In this document: positions 10,486 through 22,039 of the stretch, piece by piece | Numbering within the stretch: position 1 is the stretch's first letter | Layout of the letters: the number at the start of each line of letters is the position of its first letter | NCBI GenBank assembly: GCA_905147135.1 | Contig: LR990054.1 | Span: 14,917,001 to 14,981,000, forward strand | DNA length: 64,000 nt | Source: Blastobasis lacticolella | Taxonomy: Eukaryota > Arthropoda > Insecta > Lepidoptera > Blastobasidae | Direction of reading: 5' to 3' | The notes under the pieces: generated by a model | Databases searched by the model: none | What the model saw: only the letters and a program-made list of their open reading frames with translations | Told to the model about the DNA's origin: nothing | Position numbers and translations under genes: made by a program

Positions 10486-13400
10486 TTAAAAAATCTAGGT
10501 ATCAACGTCATTGGTTTTTTATGTATTAAAAACCGACTTTTAAAATTGCGAGATAAGCGTTATTTGACAGCCAATTGCTGTACTTCACAAAATATTTTTG
10601 TAGTGACGGTGGAGCAGAAAAGTGGACGTTACGCAAACCCTAGTTACCTAATTGAACGTATTCGCGGCGCGTGTCGCATGTATGCGCACGCGCCGCAATT
10701 GTCAACAACACTGGCGCCATCGCCATTTTTCACCTTCCAACATCAAAGGTAGATCTCGTAGTGATAAAAGTGAGAGAACGAAAAATTTTAGATATTTTAC
10801 CTCGCTGCTGCGAATATTATAAATGTAAAAGTTTATGAGAATGTATGGTTTGGCTTTTTCCATCGAGCTAAGGCTACTGTGCGAATTTTGATGATTTTTG
10901 GCATTTCTTTTCTTTATATATCAGCATAACACATCATGCAATAATAATCCCGAAATTCTCAGAAATCACTTGGGAAAAATGGGGGTTCTTAATAGTGAAC
11001 GGATATTTAGCTTCAACTCAACAGGTCCAAAGATAACAGATTACTCTTAAGAGGATAGTTACCCGAGCGCGTTCCATATAAACGTAGTTTGATCATATTT
11101 TCAATATTACGCTGTCAAAGCCAATTAAATTTTAGATGTGATCCAGGAACCAATACATATGCCACTTTTAACGAGTTTTAACAACAATCTGACAAACCAC
11201 AGGCATAAATATTGGTTTTTGGGCCACTTCTATATGGTCAAACTACATTTAGATATATGGAGTGCGCTCGGGGGACAGCAGCGTCTAAATGTCGGGAACG
11301 CGCCACGTATGCACAGTTGCAGCAATGGCTCGCACATGCAGGTTCCTATTATTGAAACCGTTCGCATTCACGCGAGCGCTCGCCTTCTAATGCTTGTCTT
11401 TTCTATCTCTAGCAACTTACGACGAGTGTGAAAAACGAGACGAGTGCGAGCGCTGACGTAGACGCGAACGGTTTCAAAAATAGGGCCCCAGTGGTTCTAT
11501 TTTTTATTGCTCGCCGCGATTCAAGCGGTTTTCAATTTTAATTTTCGATATGAATAATTTATAATTTTCTTAATAACTTTGGCAACAGGGTAAGGTTTAA
11601 CATGCATAATGCATGTCTTAATCATGCATATGTCTGTGTCTAAAATATCGACTTTTAATGCCGAAAATCCAATTTGAAAACCGTTCGAAACGAGGGGACA
11701 TTGCGAGGAAATGCACCGCGCCGCTCGCGCGCTGTTGCAATAACTGCAAGAACGCACACGCGCGGCGTGATTTGAACGCAACCTTACGGGGGTAAGGTAC
11801 CCCACCACCACCTCAAAGGCCCAAGCCAACCTTAACTGCTTGCGATCCCCTTACCGACAGAAGAACGAGGCTCTGGCGAATTGGCTTTTCCGGGGTTGTG
11901 CAGTCAAATGACAATCGCGGCACGTACAAAGCCAAAACACCACTTTTACAGTAAGAGTTCTGGGGGAAAGCGCGTTTCATAAATCTGAAAGCACTTTTCT
12001 CGTGAAATTTACCGCTACCCGATGAACCGGAATTTCAGGCTCGGATGAGTAAAGAAAAAAAATCAATACAACAGCGTTTTCTGTTTAATATTTCAACTCC
12101 ACGATCTCATACAGGCCTGCTGAGCGTACCGGATATTTTAAAAGCCTCCATTAATACGAAGGAGGCTCAAATCTCACAGTGGACATTGTTAATGATGAAC
12201 CCAATATTTTATTCATCAAAGCTTTTTTACACAAAATGATGCCTTCTTATTTTATCCCAAAGCCGTATCTTTAAATCACAAAGAGAATATAAACTCGAGA
12301 TAGGTAGGCTAGATCTAGGTAGGGTAGGTAACATCTGTCGCATTCTATGATCGCTGGCTAGATTAATAATAACATAACAGTACCACCGCGGCACTACAAA
12401 GCCTACGACGATATCTTCAAGGAATGCGTACGATTCACAGGAATTAAATTAGCCCAACTATCTCGACTGCAATCATCACAATCTCCTCTAATCATAATAA
12501 TGAAGAAATTCTTTTGCAACCAATTCTGGGAACTGGCTGTTTAGATCTAGACAAGGAAATTAACATGGAAATTAAAAAATAAATATAAATAACTAACTTT
12601 ACGCTTTTAGCTAGCAGTTACGGCCTTATTCCTTAACCCAATTAACTTCAATGTAGGACTTGTTCGAGGCCAGTCCAAATGCTGTATGCGTCGCCGAATA
12701 CTGGGCGAACTAAGTGTAAGCGGGAGTTAAGTAAGTAAGTGTAAGTTGAGCCCATCGACTCGATAAGAAGAAGAAGACTTCAACAACTTACGAATTTTGC
12801 TTGAAGCAACTGCAACATATAACTTTATAAGTACCTGACAATTGGCAAACATAGACTAGAACATCAGCATTTTATTTTGTTTTGTGTGTAACAAAAATGC
12901 AGATGTGTTAGCAATGCCAAAAATTGTTCTTAAACTGTGAATTAGTTCAGAAAGCAATGAGCAACCGTAACTGTATACCTAATTCACATTACACTAGGTT
13001 TTTCTCACGTCACATTTATTAAAATTTATTCATGGTATGGCATAAAAAGTTTTTGAATATTACTGCCAACAGTATACTCCGTATTATTTTTATTATATCT
13101 GTATTTTTATTTCTAATCAGCCAAGTTCGTACGTAATAGTGTAAAAATCAGTCTACTGCCGTCCACTGCTGAACACAGGCATCGCCGTCATCAATCCTGG
13201 GGAGCCCACATCCATCTGCTACCGAATTATTCCCGCGACCTCGAGTCTCATTTGATTGCTATACTCAGTTGCTACAGTTTACTCACTTTATTGCTGTAGG
13301 GCGTCCCACGCTTGCCTAGACGCAGTCTCTTCTCCACCACCAGCCGCCTCAATCTACCATCAGCAATACTTAATTAATTAGTAAACTTTGGCTAAGCCTC

Positions 13401-13639
13401 GTTCCTTCGCCGTATGAAAGCGAACACGTAATCAACGACCGAAACCTAGATTTCTTTTCGACATAAAGTAAACTGCATAGTTGTAAACCAGATAGGCACA
13501 AGCCAATTAAAATGATGGCATCGTCGTAACACGATAAACCGAAAGACTAATACACGCATCGTATGTAAAAAGCAAAACTAATAATGTAATTTTTACATCT
13601 ACATCTCACCAGTCATAATTGTTACAGTTTGTTAATTCA
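10486..13639. other. Long non-genic stretch
   Basis: No host exon is supported. Recognisable items are a short foldback MITE at 11339-11491 and an RTE-LINE-like 3' remnant at about 13150-13400 (minus orientation, GTCCACTGCTGAACACAGGC block). GC-rich patches at about 10640-10700 and 11690-11830 have no open frame with splice context. The 64-codon forward frame at 12045-12239 resembles no family I know. Confidence 0.4.
11339..11491. mobile_element. Short foldback MITE
   Basis: The left end CCTATTATTGAAACCGTTCG and the complement of the right end, CCCTATTTTTGAAACCGTTCG in part, pair over about 35 bp and both continue into GCGAGCGCTCGC or AGCGCTCGC. The loop is about 60 bp. No coding sequence and no clear target duplication. 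Confidence 0.55.
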
Positions 13640-14085
13640 AAAGCACGCTTTCTTCCAGCGTATGAGAGAAAGTTTTTTTTTTCACTTTAGGTTGGAACGC
13701 TGCATTGTTATGGTTACCAAATCTCGATGTAATTTTTGAAGATATTTATCTGGTGGAATTATGTGAATTATGCTATAGTAAAGTGGGTCTGTCTGTTGTT
13801 ACTTCGTGAGCGGGTTCTCCCATCGCGACAGTCGTGCCGTGACATAAGTGAAAGATGCAATTTTGTGATTTCTGGGTTATTATTTTTTTCGTAGATCGTT
13901 TTCTGATTGTGACAGCGACAGCGGCGGTATTTGTGTTTCACTTTTACTTCGAATTGTGGGACGCGTAATTTGATTTGGATAATAAATTGTTTTGCTAGAC
14001 GATTGTGGATAATTTCGAAGATTTCTTTACATTATTGTCTATTAGTTTTAATAGGACAAACCGAGGTAGTTCAGAATAAGGTATG
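13640..14085 (+). other. Possible untranslated first exon or promoter region
   Basis: This unique-looking segment is richer in CpG than its surroundings and has no long frame. It ends at a good donor-like AAG/GTATGT (14080/14081). It could be the untranslated first exon of a gene whose coding exons lie elsewhere, but no partner exon is visible in the window. Purely suggestive. Confidence 0.15.
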
Positions 14086-14204
14086 TTTAATTTGGAGAAG
14101 AAAGTAAACATCGATTACAACTCGGTTAGAATTTGGAGTTTCTGTGCAAGGTCCAAAAGAACACCGTGACATTAAATCGACAATGTAAATCAAAATAAAA
14201 CAAA

Positions 14205-14375
14205 ACATCATGGCGTTAATATCCCATGATGCTAGATTTGGCACTTCAGATAATTACGTGGAGCGACTGCCATCTGACCTACGTAACCCTGCTACCACAA
14301 GGGTAACCTGACCAGATTGGATCATAGTTACACATTCAGCAGCCTGACGACAATATGAATCGAATCATTACTGCC
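14205..14375 (-). repeat. SINE-T fragment
   Basis: Reverse-oriented: ATGGCGTTAATATCCC, then GATAATTACGTGGAGCGACTG, the CATCTGACCTACG block, GGGTAACCTGACCAGATTGG and CACATTCAGC. The centre of the tail (GGGCCC region) is deleted. A 55-bp family F remnant (AGTGTAGAATTGCATCAACG) follows. Confidence 0.75.
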
Positions 14376-15054
14376 GCCCAGTGTCTGGCAGTGTAGAATT
14401 GCATCAACGTCGTCAACTGGGGGTCATTTAAGGTGAATAAATTAATATGTCTAACGTCTTAACTAAACCTTCGTATATCAGGAAATAGGCAGTGTTCGCT
14501 TTCATTTTTGCCAATATAATCTTAAAAATATATAATTGTTATGCTGAAAATCAAAATTGAAAACCGTTTGACTCAAGGCTCTACTTAAACAATAGAGCAA
14601 CTGATCTGTCTCTATTACTTTATTCCATTCATGCCCACACCACACGGCTGTATCTATATATAAGTAAAAGCCAGTATTAGTAAGAGAGCGGGAACCCACG
14701 GCGATCATGTTACCACCACTTTCTACTAACAATCGTAAAAATGACCATTTCCTTTACAATAATGATCTCTTCCTTGACATGCTTGAAGGTTCGAATATCT
14801 TGAGAACAGAAAGCCTCTTTCTAATAGAGCCTAAAGTCTAATAACAGAACAAATCATAATATGTATATTTCTACAAAGATTTAGCTTTGGTTTGAATAAC
14901 GGGTTTGAATTCTGTATTTTATTACCACTGTGTAAATTTACATTTCATTTGATATTTTTATTGTGACATTAAATTCGTTAAAAATAAAATACACGTCATA
15001 AAATTATTAAATGCGAAAACGGCGCCTTGTAAATATAAATAAAACATAAATATG
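14376..15054. other. Non-genic stretch, nothing identified
   Basis: AT-rich, with no exon, terminal repeat or family match seen apart from the family F scrap at 14390-14420. Confidence 0.4.
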
Positions 15055-15590
15055 CTTGGACAATTCACACAGCGCCATCTAGTCCCAAAGTAAGCAAACC
15101 TTGTGTCATGGGAGCCAGAAAACTGATAAACTACTTATATATTTTTAAATACATACTTATTATCTCGTTCGAATTGGAGCCGCCCGACTGGGGAAGTACC
15201 TCCACCTTACAGAATATCTCAGCTAAATAATACTCTTTTAAATAGTATTGTGTTTCTGCCGGTGAGTAAGGTTTCCAGTGCTCCATGGGGTGGGGAATTG
15301 GGGAACCGTGGCTTTGGCAGTGGAGTGGCATTTGCTTTTTGCTGCCAGAGCAACGTGTTATAGAGGTGGGCAACGCATTAGCGATACTCTTGGTGTTGCT
15401 AATGTCTATAGGCAGTGGTGATCACTTTCCATCAGGTGGCCCGCTTGCCTGTTTGCCTACCGTATGACATAAAAAAAAACATATCTACACCCAGATCCAG
15501 ACCAGAAATTAAAATTCATCATTTCAATTTCTACTTGGTCTTGGCAGATGTTAACCAACTGAACCACTCAGTCGCCAAAAGGTGCCTTGG
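15055..15590 (-). repeat. SINE-G split by a family C insertion
   Basis: 15055-15146 is the inverted SINE-G tail and body (CACACAGCGCCATCTAG, TAAACTACTTATATATTTTTA). 15479-15590 is its inverted head (CCCAGATCCAGACC, AATTCATCATTTCAATTTCT, GTTAACCAACTGAACCACTCA). The middle is a family C element, so C inserted after SINE-G. I could not define the target duplication cleanly. Confidence 0.8.
15147..15478 (+). mobile_element. Family C LINE 3' end
   Basis: About 330 bp ending in GGTGGCCCGCTTGCCTGTTTG, then CCTACCGTATGACAT and an A9 tail. A near-identical reverse copy lies at 34265-34575. Longer relatives (about 48935, +) encode a C-terminal FVWNELPAS-type peptide typical of Jockey-superfamily LINEs, so C is best read as 5'-truncated 3' ends of such a LINE. 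Short frames inside it are not genes. Confidence 0.75.
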
Positions 15591-15921
15591 CATAAGTGAA
15601 GCTAATCACATAGCCCACAATATAATATTTTATTTATTTTGAAATATAATGAGACAGTAACAGTCCGTGATTGACCCTGTTCAGTAGTCTTGAAATAGGT
15701 AAGAAGTTACAAAGTTGCTGTTTTAGAACTATCCCGTACAACAAATTTCCACAAATAATCGGTCTAATATAAATTGCACTCGGCAATCTAAAATCTACAA
15801 ACAGCGGAACAATGAAAGTTCAGGTTTCGAATAGTTAATTGGCCGTGATTATACTCTCGGATGTAGCTTTACTGGATGAGTATTTCATTGCTCTTAATAT
15901 TTAAAAGACTAATTAAATTAA
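15591..15921. other. Non-genic stretch, nothing identified
   Basis: AT-rich spacer between a SINE-G copy and a SINE-T copy. No feature recognised. Confidence 0.4.
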
Positions 15922-16165
15922 TATAGCGAGCGTCGATGGCCTAATGGTTAACGGGTCCGACTCGTAGCGCAAGGTATCGGGTTTGAACCCCAGTGCCGCT
16001 ATGTATTTATTCTTTTTCTGAGTTATGCACATTAGTTCAACACTAACCTAATGTTGTTACGGTGCGGAAAAACATCTTGATGAAACTAGGAGATTTCAAG
16101 TGTAACTATGATCCAATCTGGTCAGATTCCCCTGTTAACAGGGCCATGGAGTTATCTGTTTCGTT
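15922..16165 (+). repeat. SINE-T, head-first copy
   Basis: The tRNA-Thr-like head (GCGTCGATGGCCTAATGGTTA, CGACTCGTAG, GGGTTTGAACCCC) is followed by the body in sense orientation: GAGTTATGCACATTAGTTCAA, the ATCTTGATGAAACTAGG block and CCAATCTGGTCAGATTCCCC. It is truncated at GGGCCATGGAG. The continuous body excludes a genuine tRNA gene. Confidence 0.8.
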
Positions 16166-16242
16166 GAGACTAAACGTTCGTGATATTATTCAATCTTCGA
16201 GTGGGGTAACGAATTTAATTTAATTCTTAAATTAAACCTTGC

Positions 16243-16445
16243 TCGTTAGGCTCCCTCTAACATCACTACATATTATAAAACAAAGTCCCACGCCGCGTCT
16301 ATCTGTCTGTCTGTTCGCGATAAACTTAAAAACTGCTAAACGGATTATCATGCTATTTCGCCAATAGACAGAGTGTTTATAAAAAAGGTTTCGGTGTATA
16401 ATTAGTTAAGATTACCTGTGTGAAACCGGGACGGTTCGCTAGTAA
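16243..16445 (-). repeat. Family P repeat, diverged
   Basis: A reverse-oriented P-like unit: the TATAAAACAAAGTCCC block, TCTGTCTGTCTGTTCGCGA, AACTGCTAAACGG and a terminal GGACGGTTCGCTAG. More diverged than the other P copies. Confidence 0.5.
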
Positions 16446-16777
16446 GAAATAAATACAGGATTTATACTAAATGTAGGTACGTTGGTATCACTCGGTATGG
16501 CTCATCCAGTAGCTAGGAGGTCTGCTCACTCGGGCTGGTATCTCCACCATCATCGCTCACTCCGCCCGGCAATTACCATCACTTATCTCAAATATACCGC
16601 CTGAAAAACGAACCGCCCCGTGAACAAATGTACAGCTGAGTGCGAATGACAAATGCACTTTCGGTAGTTGTAATAGGAGCAGCTGCCAAGTAACTGTGGT
16701 ATCTAATGGTATTTTGCTACTATTAAACAGGGCTGCAAGTATTGGAATAAATAAAAAATTAAATAAATCAATCACAT
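16446..16777. other. Non-genic stretch, nothing identified
   Basis: A 72-codon minus frame here (16557-16775) has no splice context or family resemblance. No other signal. Confidence 0.35.
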
Positions 16778-17025
16778 CACAGCCCGTAACGGTCCACTGC
16801 AGGACTTAGGGCCTCTCCCACGAGAGGGGACGTTATTGCCATAATCTCCACGCTTGGCAGGCGGGTTGGAGATCGCAGTGTTTAAATATAACAATGGAAA
16901 ATGCTGCTGCCCATTTTCCAGACTACGGAGGACTCATGATCTCTAAAACATTAGTCGCCTTGTACGATGCCCATGAGTGTAAGGGGTTGGTGCTATTCTT
17001 CTCTACCGGACACCACACGGCCAAC
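16778..17025 (-). repeat. Family F repeat
   Basis: Full-length reverse copy: CATCACAGCCCGTAACGGTC, CTTGGCAGGCGGGTTGGAG, GGACTCATGATCTC, CGATGCCCATGAGTG and CTACCGGACACCACACGG. Close in sequence to the copies at 7683 and 38080. Confidence 0.85.
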
Positions 17026-17034
17026 TATACTATA

Positions 17035-17312
17035 GGTGCTAGATAACTGATATACTACATATATACTTTTTAAATACATACTTATTATACATAGAACAAA
17101 TGCATAACACTGTGGCCATGCATGTGTTGATCCAAATAGCTATCTAACTACACTATATGTGACAGAGAACTCATAAACTACTTACATATATTTTAAAAAC
17201 ATACTTTATACATACAACACTCAGACCCGCAACAGATATTTCAATTTCTGCCCGGCCGGGAAACATATTTGATACCTCGTGCGTGGCAGACCTGCATGTC
17301 TTTAAGTACGCC
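17035..17312 (-). repeat. SINE-G, two overlapping inverted remnants
   Basis: 17035-17095 has GCTAGATAACTGATATACTAC and a TTTTTAAATACATACTTATTA block. 17160-17312 repeats the body and reaches the head (CAGACCCGCAACAG, TTCAATTTCTGCCCGGCCGGG, GTGGCAGACCTGCATG). A duplicated or double insertion is likely. Confidence 0.7.
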
Positions 17313-18301
17313 GATAGGAATACCCTGCGACCTCTTTCGAATTACGGGCGTCGTACAAGTAAACTAATGTCTTATAGAGCAGACTTTTGGAACTCCGTAG
17401 TTCAGAATGAGTTCAGTTTCAGTTGAATCCCCACCACTGCGATCGCCTACCCGCCTAGTACCCTTATTCATAAAAACACTCTATTGGAGATTATGGCAAG
17501 ACACATCATGTGATGAAGCTGTTAATATTCAGCTATTTATAACTACCAAAGCAATACCGATTTCGGTGCAATGTTCTTTCTTTAATAAGTTCTCAAATGG
17601 ATAAAAAAAAATCTGCACCAGCTTTTATCGTACCTACTCATCAAGACCACTCCAAAGAGTTTGAGACATTGAGTTTTCTTATCTTATTGCGTTCATTAGT
17701 TCCTATGACCACTTTCCGTGACACCATTAGTCATCATCAGACCAGCTCCATGGTGCCATATTTAAAATAGAAGTATAATGGTTCCTTCTTAGCTTTCTTA
17801 CACCAAAATCAGTTTGGGGAATAATTGAGTAGGGTATTTGGCTTTCTTCCACCAAAATCAGTTCTGTTTGGGAAATAATTGAGTAGGTTAGGTTATCAAA
17901 TTTCGGCCACGTGGTATAGTGGTACGATAGAACGCCACAATTCGTGTTGGCGCTCACGGCGCGACCACCATATCAATCGGAGCGTGCGCCGACGCAACTA
18001 TCCGCTAATTAAATCCACACCAACACTATTCTTTTCATAAACGCTATGCTTTCTCCTCACTTCGCCTTATACAGTCAAACCACGCGAATTTCAACCCTAT
18101 GCCGTCGGGTTAGCGAGGAGACGTGTGCAAAACAAATTGTTGTAAAAAAAGTAATTTATTGTACTCGTCGTAGTGTGTTTTAATCAATTGTTATTGTTGT
18201 AATTAGATTTATGGCGGGCTGTTGTGACTGGCTTTAGCTCTTATTTAAATGTAATGTATGTAATGCACAATAAGTATTATTATACAATAAATATATACTG
18301 T
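17313..18301. other. Non-genic stretch with a short tandem duplication
   Basis: 17792-17888 contains two adjacent copies of a roughly 50-bp unit (GCTTTCTT, ACACCAAAATCAGTTT or CCACCAAAATCAGTTCTGTTT, then a GGGGAATAATTGAGTAGG-like block). 17930-18120 is GC-richer but has no coding frame. Nothing else recognised. Confidence 0.4.
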
Positions 18302-18720
18302 CTTATTCCGCCGGACCCTTTCCGCCATCGGGAAACGCGATCCGGGTCAGCGCTTCATCCTTATTTTGTGTGTCTTCCAGCTCGATAGCACGAGTCGCTT
18401 TAGTTCAACCTTTATAATTTTCACCTTTATTTTTTTTATGTACTTTTATTAAGTACCTTGTTTGTTTTTGTTGTACCTTATTGTCGTGTCGTGGTGTCTA
18501 CGTGTAATAAATGTCTTCTTTCTTTCTTTCTTTATAATGCATACGGCCAAGGAATGGAACGCGTCACCTGCGAGTGTGTTCACTGGTCATTATAATCTAG
18601 GCGCCTTCAAGGCTAGAGGGAATAGTCTGTTCCTAGACAGGCATACTTCATCATCAGCCGCATCGTCACTTACCACCAGGTGAGATGGCGATCAAAGCCA
18701 GACTAGTCTAATTTAAAAAA
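18302..18720 (+). mobile_element. LINE J1 3' copy interrupted by element K
   Basis: It matches the end of the intact J1 at 25150-25450: CCGCCATCGGGAAACGCGATC, CGCTTCATCCTTAT, then after the interruption ATGCATACGGCCAAGGAATGG, a GCGTCACC block, CAGCCGCATCGTCACTTACCA and GGTGAGATGGCGATCAAAGCC with an A-rich tail. The interruption is flanked by the duplicated target CTTTATAAT. It is a dead copy. Confidence 0.88.
18419..18529 (+). mobile_element. Element K, 111-bp insert with (TTTC)n tail
   Basis: Bounded by 9-bp direct repeats CTTTATAAT at 18410-18418 and 18530-18538. Its 3' end reads GTCGTGGTGTCTACGTGTAA, then TAAATGTCTTCTTTCTTTC. Similar ends occur at 21030-21080 (+) and inverted at 32979-33100. 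The direct repeats plus simple-repeat tail indicate target-primed reverse transcription by a LINE machinery. Too short to code. Confidence 0.85.
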
Positions 18721-18931
18721 AGATTCGGGTTTAGTGTAATAGAATAGCTAGCTAGAAAATGATTAGCTGGAAGAGATATTTTAAAGAGATAAGTTTGCCA
18801 TTGTAACAACTTCTATAATTAGTTTTGGAACAGCGTGTGTACAATAAATAGTTCAATAAACAGTTCAATAGCTCTAACGCATTAATGTATTCCAATAATG
18901 GACTCGTACAAATAGCAACTAATAATAATAA

Positions 18932-19215
18932 TCTTGGCGTTAATATCCCGGTTGTGCTCTCGCGCCCGAGGGCCCGGGGTCCGCCTTGACCATGATGCAG
19001 GATTCGGCAGGTCAGGCAATTACAAAGGAGCGACTGCCATCTGACCTCCATGACCCTGCTACCAGGGAAACCTGACCAGATTGGATCATGGTTACACATC
19101 CAGTCGCCTGAATGTGCAGGTTTTATCACGATGTTTTCCCTCACCGTAAGAGCATCGGTTAGTGTTCAAGTAATGTAGGTACATCACTTAGAAAAGAGCC
19201 ATTGTTACATAGCAT
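18932..19215 (-). repeat. SINE-T, long copy without head
   Basis: Reverse-oriented tail and body, close to the copies at 10014 and 39090: CTTGGCGTTAATATCCCGG, CTCTCGCGCCCGAGGGCCC, AGGTCAGGCAATTAC and AACCTGACCAGATTGGATCA. It stops in the AGAAAAGAGCCATTGTTACAT block before the tRNA-like region. Confidence 0.85.
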
Positions 19216-20294
19216 GTTACATAGGTTAACTAATACCCTGACTAATTACGAACACAAACTTTATAATATGTTAGTATAAATATCAATTCTGTAAATATGT
19301 GAAAGCTATAAATGGTTTATAGTTAACTTATTATTGTAACATAGGATATAGATAAATCCGCTGTTAGCTTTCCAATATAGCGGCGGAGCGGTCCGGCTCG
19401 GCCTGGCATTGTCGAGCACGGTACGGTCGTGGTTGGCGTGGGGTGGGTTTGCTGCGGCCATAGGGCGGCCAGTGTGTCACTGTGTGTTTCCTTCCCACTT
19501 TCCTACCCCCCTCCTTTTTGACGATTGAAAGAGATATTTAATGTCCTAATCAATAAAGAAATTTTGAATTTTTTGAATAAAATAAATAAACAAACGTTTC
19601 TACGACATCACAACACCAATCAACCACTTGTGCTATCGACAAAGCCTTTAAAATCCCTTAAAATAAGTACGTATACGTAATTTATGCATTACATGTTTCA
19701 AATGTCGAGTCTTGAAGCAAACCAAACGAAATAAAAAGAAATCCATGCCCGTACTAACGTATGCAAAGGAAAACGAAAGCTTTACATCCTTTCTTTTGTA
19801 CTGTAATATTTATTATTCGCCGTGAAATGTATTCAGTAGCGACCATTCATTACTTTTATTCTTTGCATAACCATAAGGCTTATTATAATAAAGACCTTTT
19901 TCACTGAATTATTACTGACTATGTATGTACACTGCTCTATTTCTGCCACCATTTAGTGTTGTGTTCCGGCAGGCAATATAATCACAGACAGGAAGGACCT
20001 TATAAGGTGTCCACCTTTGCTTAATCCAGCAATCGTAATCGATAGAGAACAGATTTAAATGGAATTTATGCTCACTAATACGGTCAACACAAATATGGGC
20101 TATTTTTGTATTACTTATATTTTTACGCGCCCGTTCCGCTTTCCAAAAGCTTGATACATAAATGAACAATATTACATTTTGATCTGCTCTCTGGTGACTT
20201 AGGTAGCTGGATTAAGCAAAGGTGTAATCGGCTCTTAACTTCGACGAGAATTATATCAAGCGTATAATAATTTAGTAGGTGTTACGTTAGGTTT
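19216..20294. other. Non-genic stretch; possible repeat 3' end at 19340-19590
   Basis: 19380-19470 is an unusually GC-rich patch (CGGCGGAGCGGTCCGGCTCGG) followed by a T/C tract and an AATAAAGAAATTTTG stretch. It looks like the 3' end of a transcript or retroelement, but no frame supports it. The remainder is AT-rich and empty. Confidence 0.35.
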
Positions 20295-20590
20295 TTTAAT
20301 ACTCCTAAGGTGGCAAACACGCTTACGGCCTGCCTGATGGTAAGCAGTCACCGCAGCCTATGGACGTTTGCAATACCAGTGGCATCACAAACACGTTGCC
20401 GACCCCGTAAAAACCTTTTAACCACTGAAGAACTCCATGTTGTACTCTCCAGGGAAAACCTCTCCAGGTAGTTCATTCCACAACCTTAGTGTACGTGGGA
20501 AAGTTCCTTTAGAACCACACAGTTCGCGACCAATTTGGCTCCAGGGTGTGAGGATGAACTTCCTGTCGGTGGCGAGCCGGCCCTGATGTT
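20295..20590 (-). mobile_element. Family D LINE 3' end
   Basis: Reverse-oriented: ACTCCTAAGGTGGCAAACAC, GCCTGCCTGATGGTAAGCAG, CCTATGGACGTTTGCAATAC, GACCCCGTAAAAACCTTTT and the CAGGTAGTTCATTCCAC block. The related copy at 62315-62590 encodes, on the minus strand, a LINE C-terminus with WNELPAEYNMEFFKKG. It is 5'-truncated and decayed. Confidence 0.75.
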
Positions 20591-21354
20591 GCGCTTAATA
20601 TAATCCAATCATATTCGATCTTGCATATGTAAGTTTCTAGCTTTTGTACAGTTAAGGTAGAAACATATAGGGCGCGGATTATGTCAACACAAGTTGCGTT
20701 ATTCTAGTGACGCGCGTCGGACCCTCGTCAAACGTCAGACGTCGACAGTTTAAAGGTCCACAGGCACTTATGCTGCTAAAATACGCGCCGCTTTCATACG
20801 ATAAAACTATTGGTCCTAGAATACTAGTTCATAAAGAGAATTGATAGTACACGAAGAGATCTACTTTTCGGATGACAGCTGTCAAACTTAAAGCCATTAT
20901 AAATCTGAAACTATTGGTCTTAGAACACTAGTCCGTAATAAGACATTAGCACTCGTCGAGATCTTCGGACGACCGCTGTCATAGAGAGTGTTGAAAACAT
21001 CTAAACTCTTGCAGGGGGCACGAGCAAAATTGTGTCGTGGCGTCCATGTGTAATAAATGTTTCTTTCTTTCTTTCAATAATAGCTTCCAATTACCAACGC
21101 CAGTACATACACAGTAAACAAAAAAAAACACTGGTTTGATCACCCGAATTCGAAGAAAACTCGCAAAATGTAGCGGAATATTTTCACCTTTATTCGTTGA
21201 ATTTATTTATTCATTTGTTTGCCCGAGGTGGGCCATTCGTTACTGTTTAATTGCTCTTGGAACTAGGGTAGCGAACGACGTAATTAATCTTATGGTTGTT
21301 ACTTATTGCTTTTATTCTGGCTAGGTACCTACTCGATTGACCTTCAGGTATCAT
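20591..21354. other. Non-genic stretch with element K tail
   Basis: 21030-21080 matches the element K terminus (GTGTCGTGGCGTCCATGTGTA then TTTCTTTCTTTC). 20640-20990 contains two loosely similar blocks around the AAACTATTGGTC and AGAATACTAGT or AGAACACTAGT words. No gene. Confidence 0.45.
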
Positions 21355-21665
21355 CATTATCATCATCATATCAGCCAGTAGAAGCCCACTGCTGGGCATA
21401 GGCCTCCCCCAGAGATCTCCACAAAGACCGGTCTTGTGCTTTCCGCATCCAGCTGGTACCTGCGATCCTTACAAGGTCGTCGGTCCACCTTGTAGGAGGC
21501 CTACCCACGCTGCGTCTACCGGTACGTGGTCGCCACTCGAGAACTTTACTGCCCCATCGGGCATCTGTTCTTCGAGCTATGTGCCCTGCCCACTGCCACT
21601 TCAGTCTGGCAATCCTTAGAGCTATGTCGGTGACCTTGGTTCGCTTGCGGATCTCCTCCTTCAGG
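21355..21665 (-). pseudogene. RTE-clade LINE C-terminal remnant
   Basis: The minus strand contains the end of an RTE-type LINE protein: a region reading GRPPTRWTDDLVRIAGTS-like, then MRKAQDRSLWRSLGEAYAQQW, as partly visible in the sequence, followed by a stop and a TGATGATGATAA tail (21357-21372 inverted). The same 3' end is seen at 27780-27875 (+) and 39470-39685 (-). The endonuclease and RT parts are absent. Clade assignment is from the GRPPxRW and W/QxxA-type tail and the trinucleotide tail. Confidence 0.7.
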
Positions 21666-22039
21666 TATACTCTCTATTTGGTGAGGAAATAGTATTTTAG
21701 CGACGGCTTGTTATTAATACAGTCATATTTGCGAGATTTTCGCCCAGGGTCTATTGGTAGTGTTAAGCTAAGTTACCGTAGAGTCCGGGAACTGGATGAG
21801 TGAGATAGAAAATGCTTGTTCCAGCTTGGTCATATGGCAATTGCGGGCTTTATGGTTAAGGAACCTCCAAAATCAAGGGCATGTCAGATGATCGTATTCT
21901 TGCTCGTTTGATACAAACATCTGCGCATTGTGCACAAGAAATACAATTCTCCGTTCCTTTCTAATATCTTCTGTAAGAGTCGATTGGCACCCCGTTTCGG
22001 TATATTATTATTGACTCAGCCCAGCTTCGAACGGGTGTT

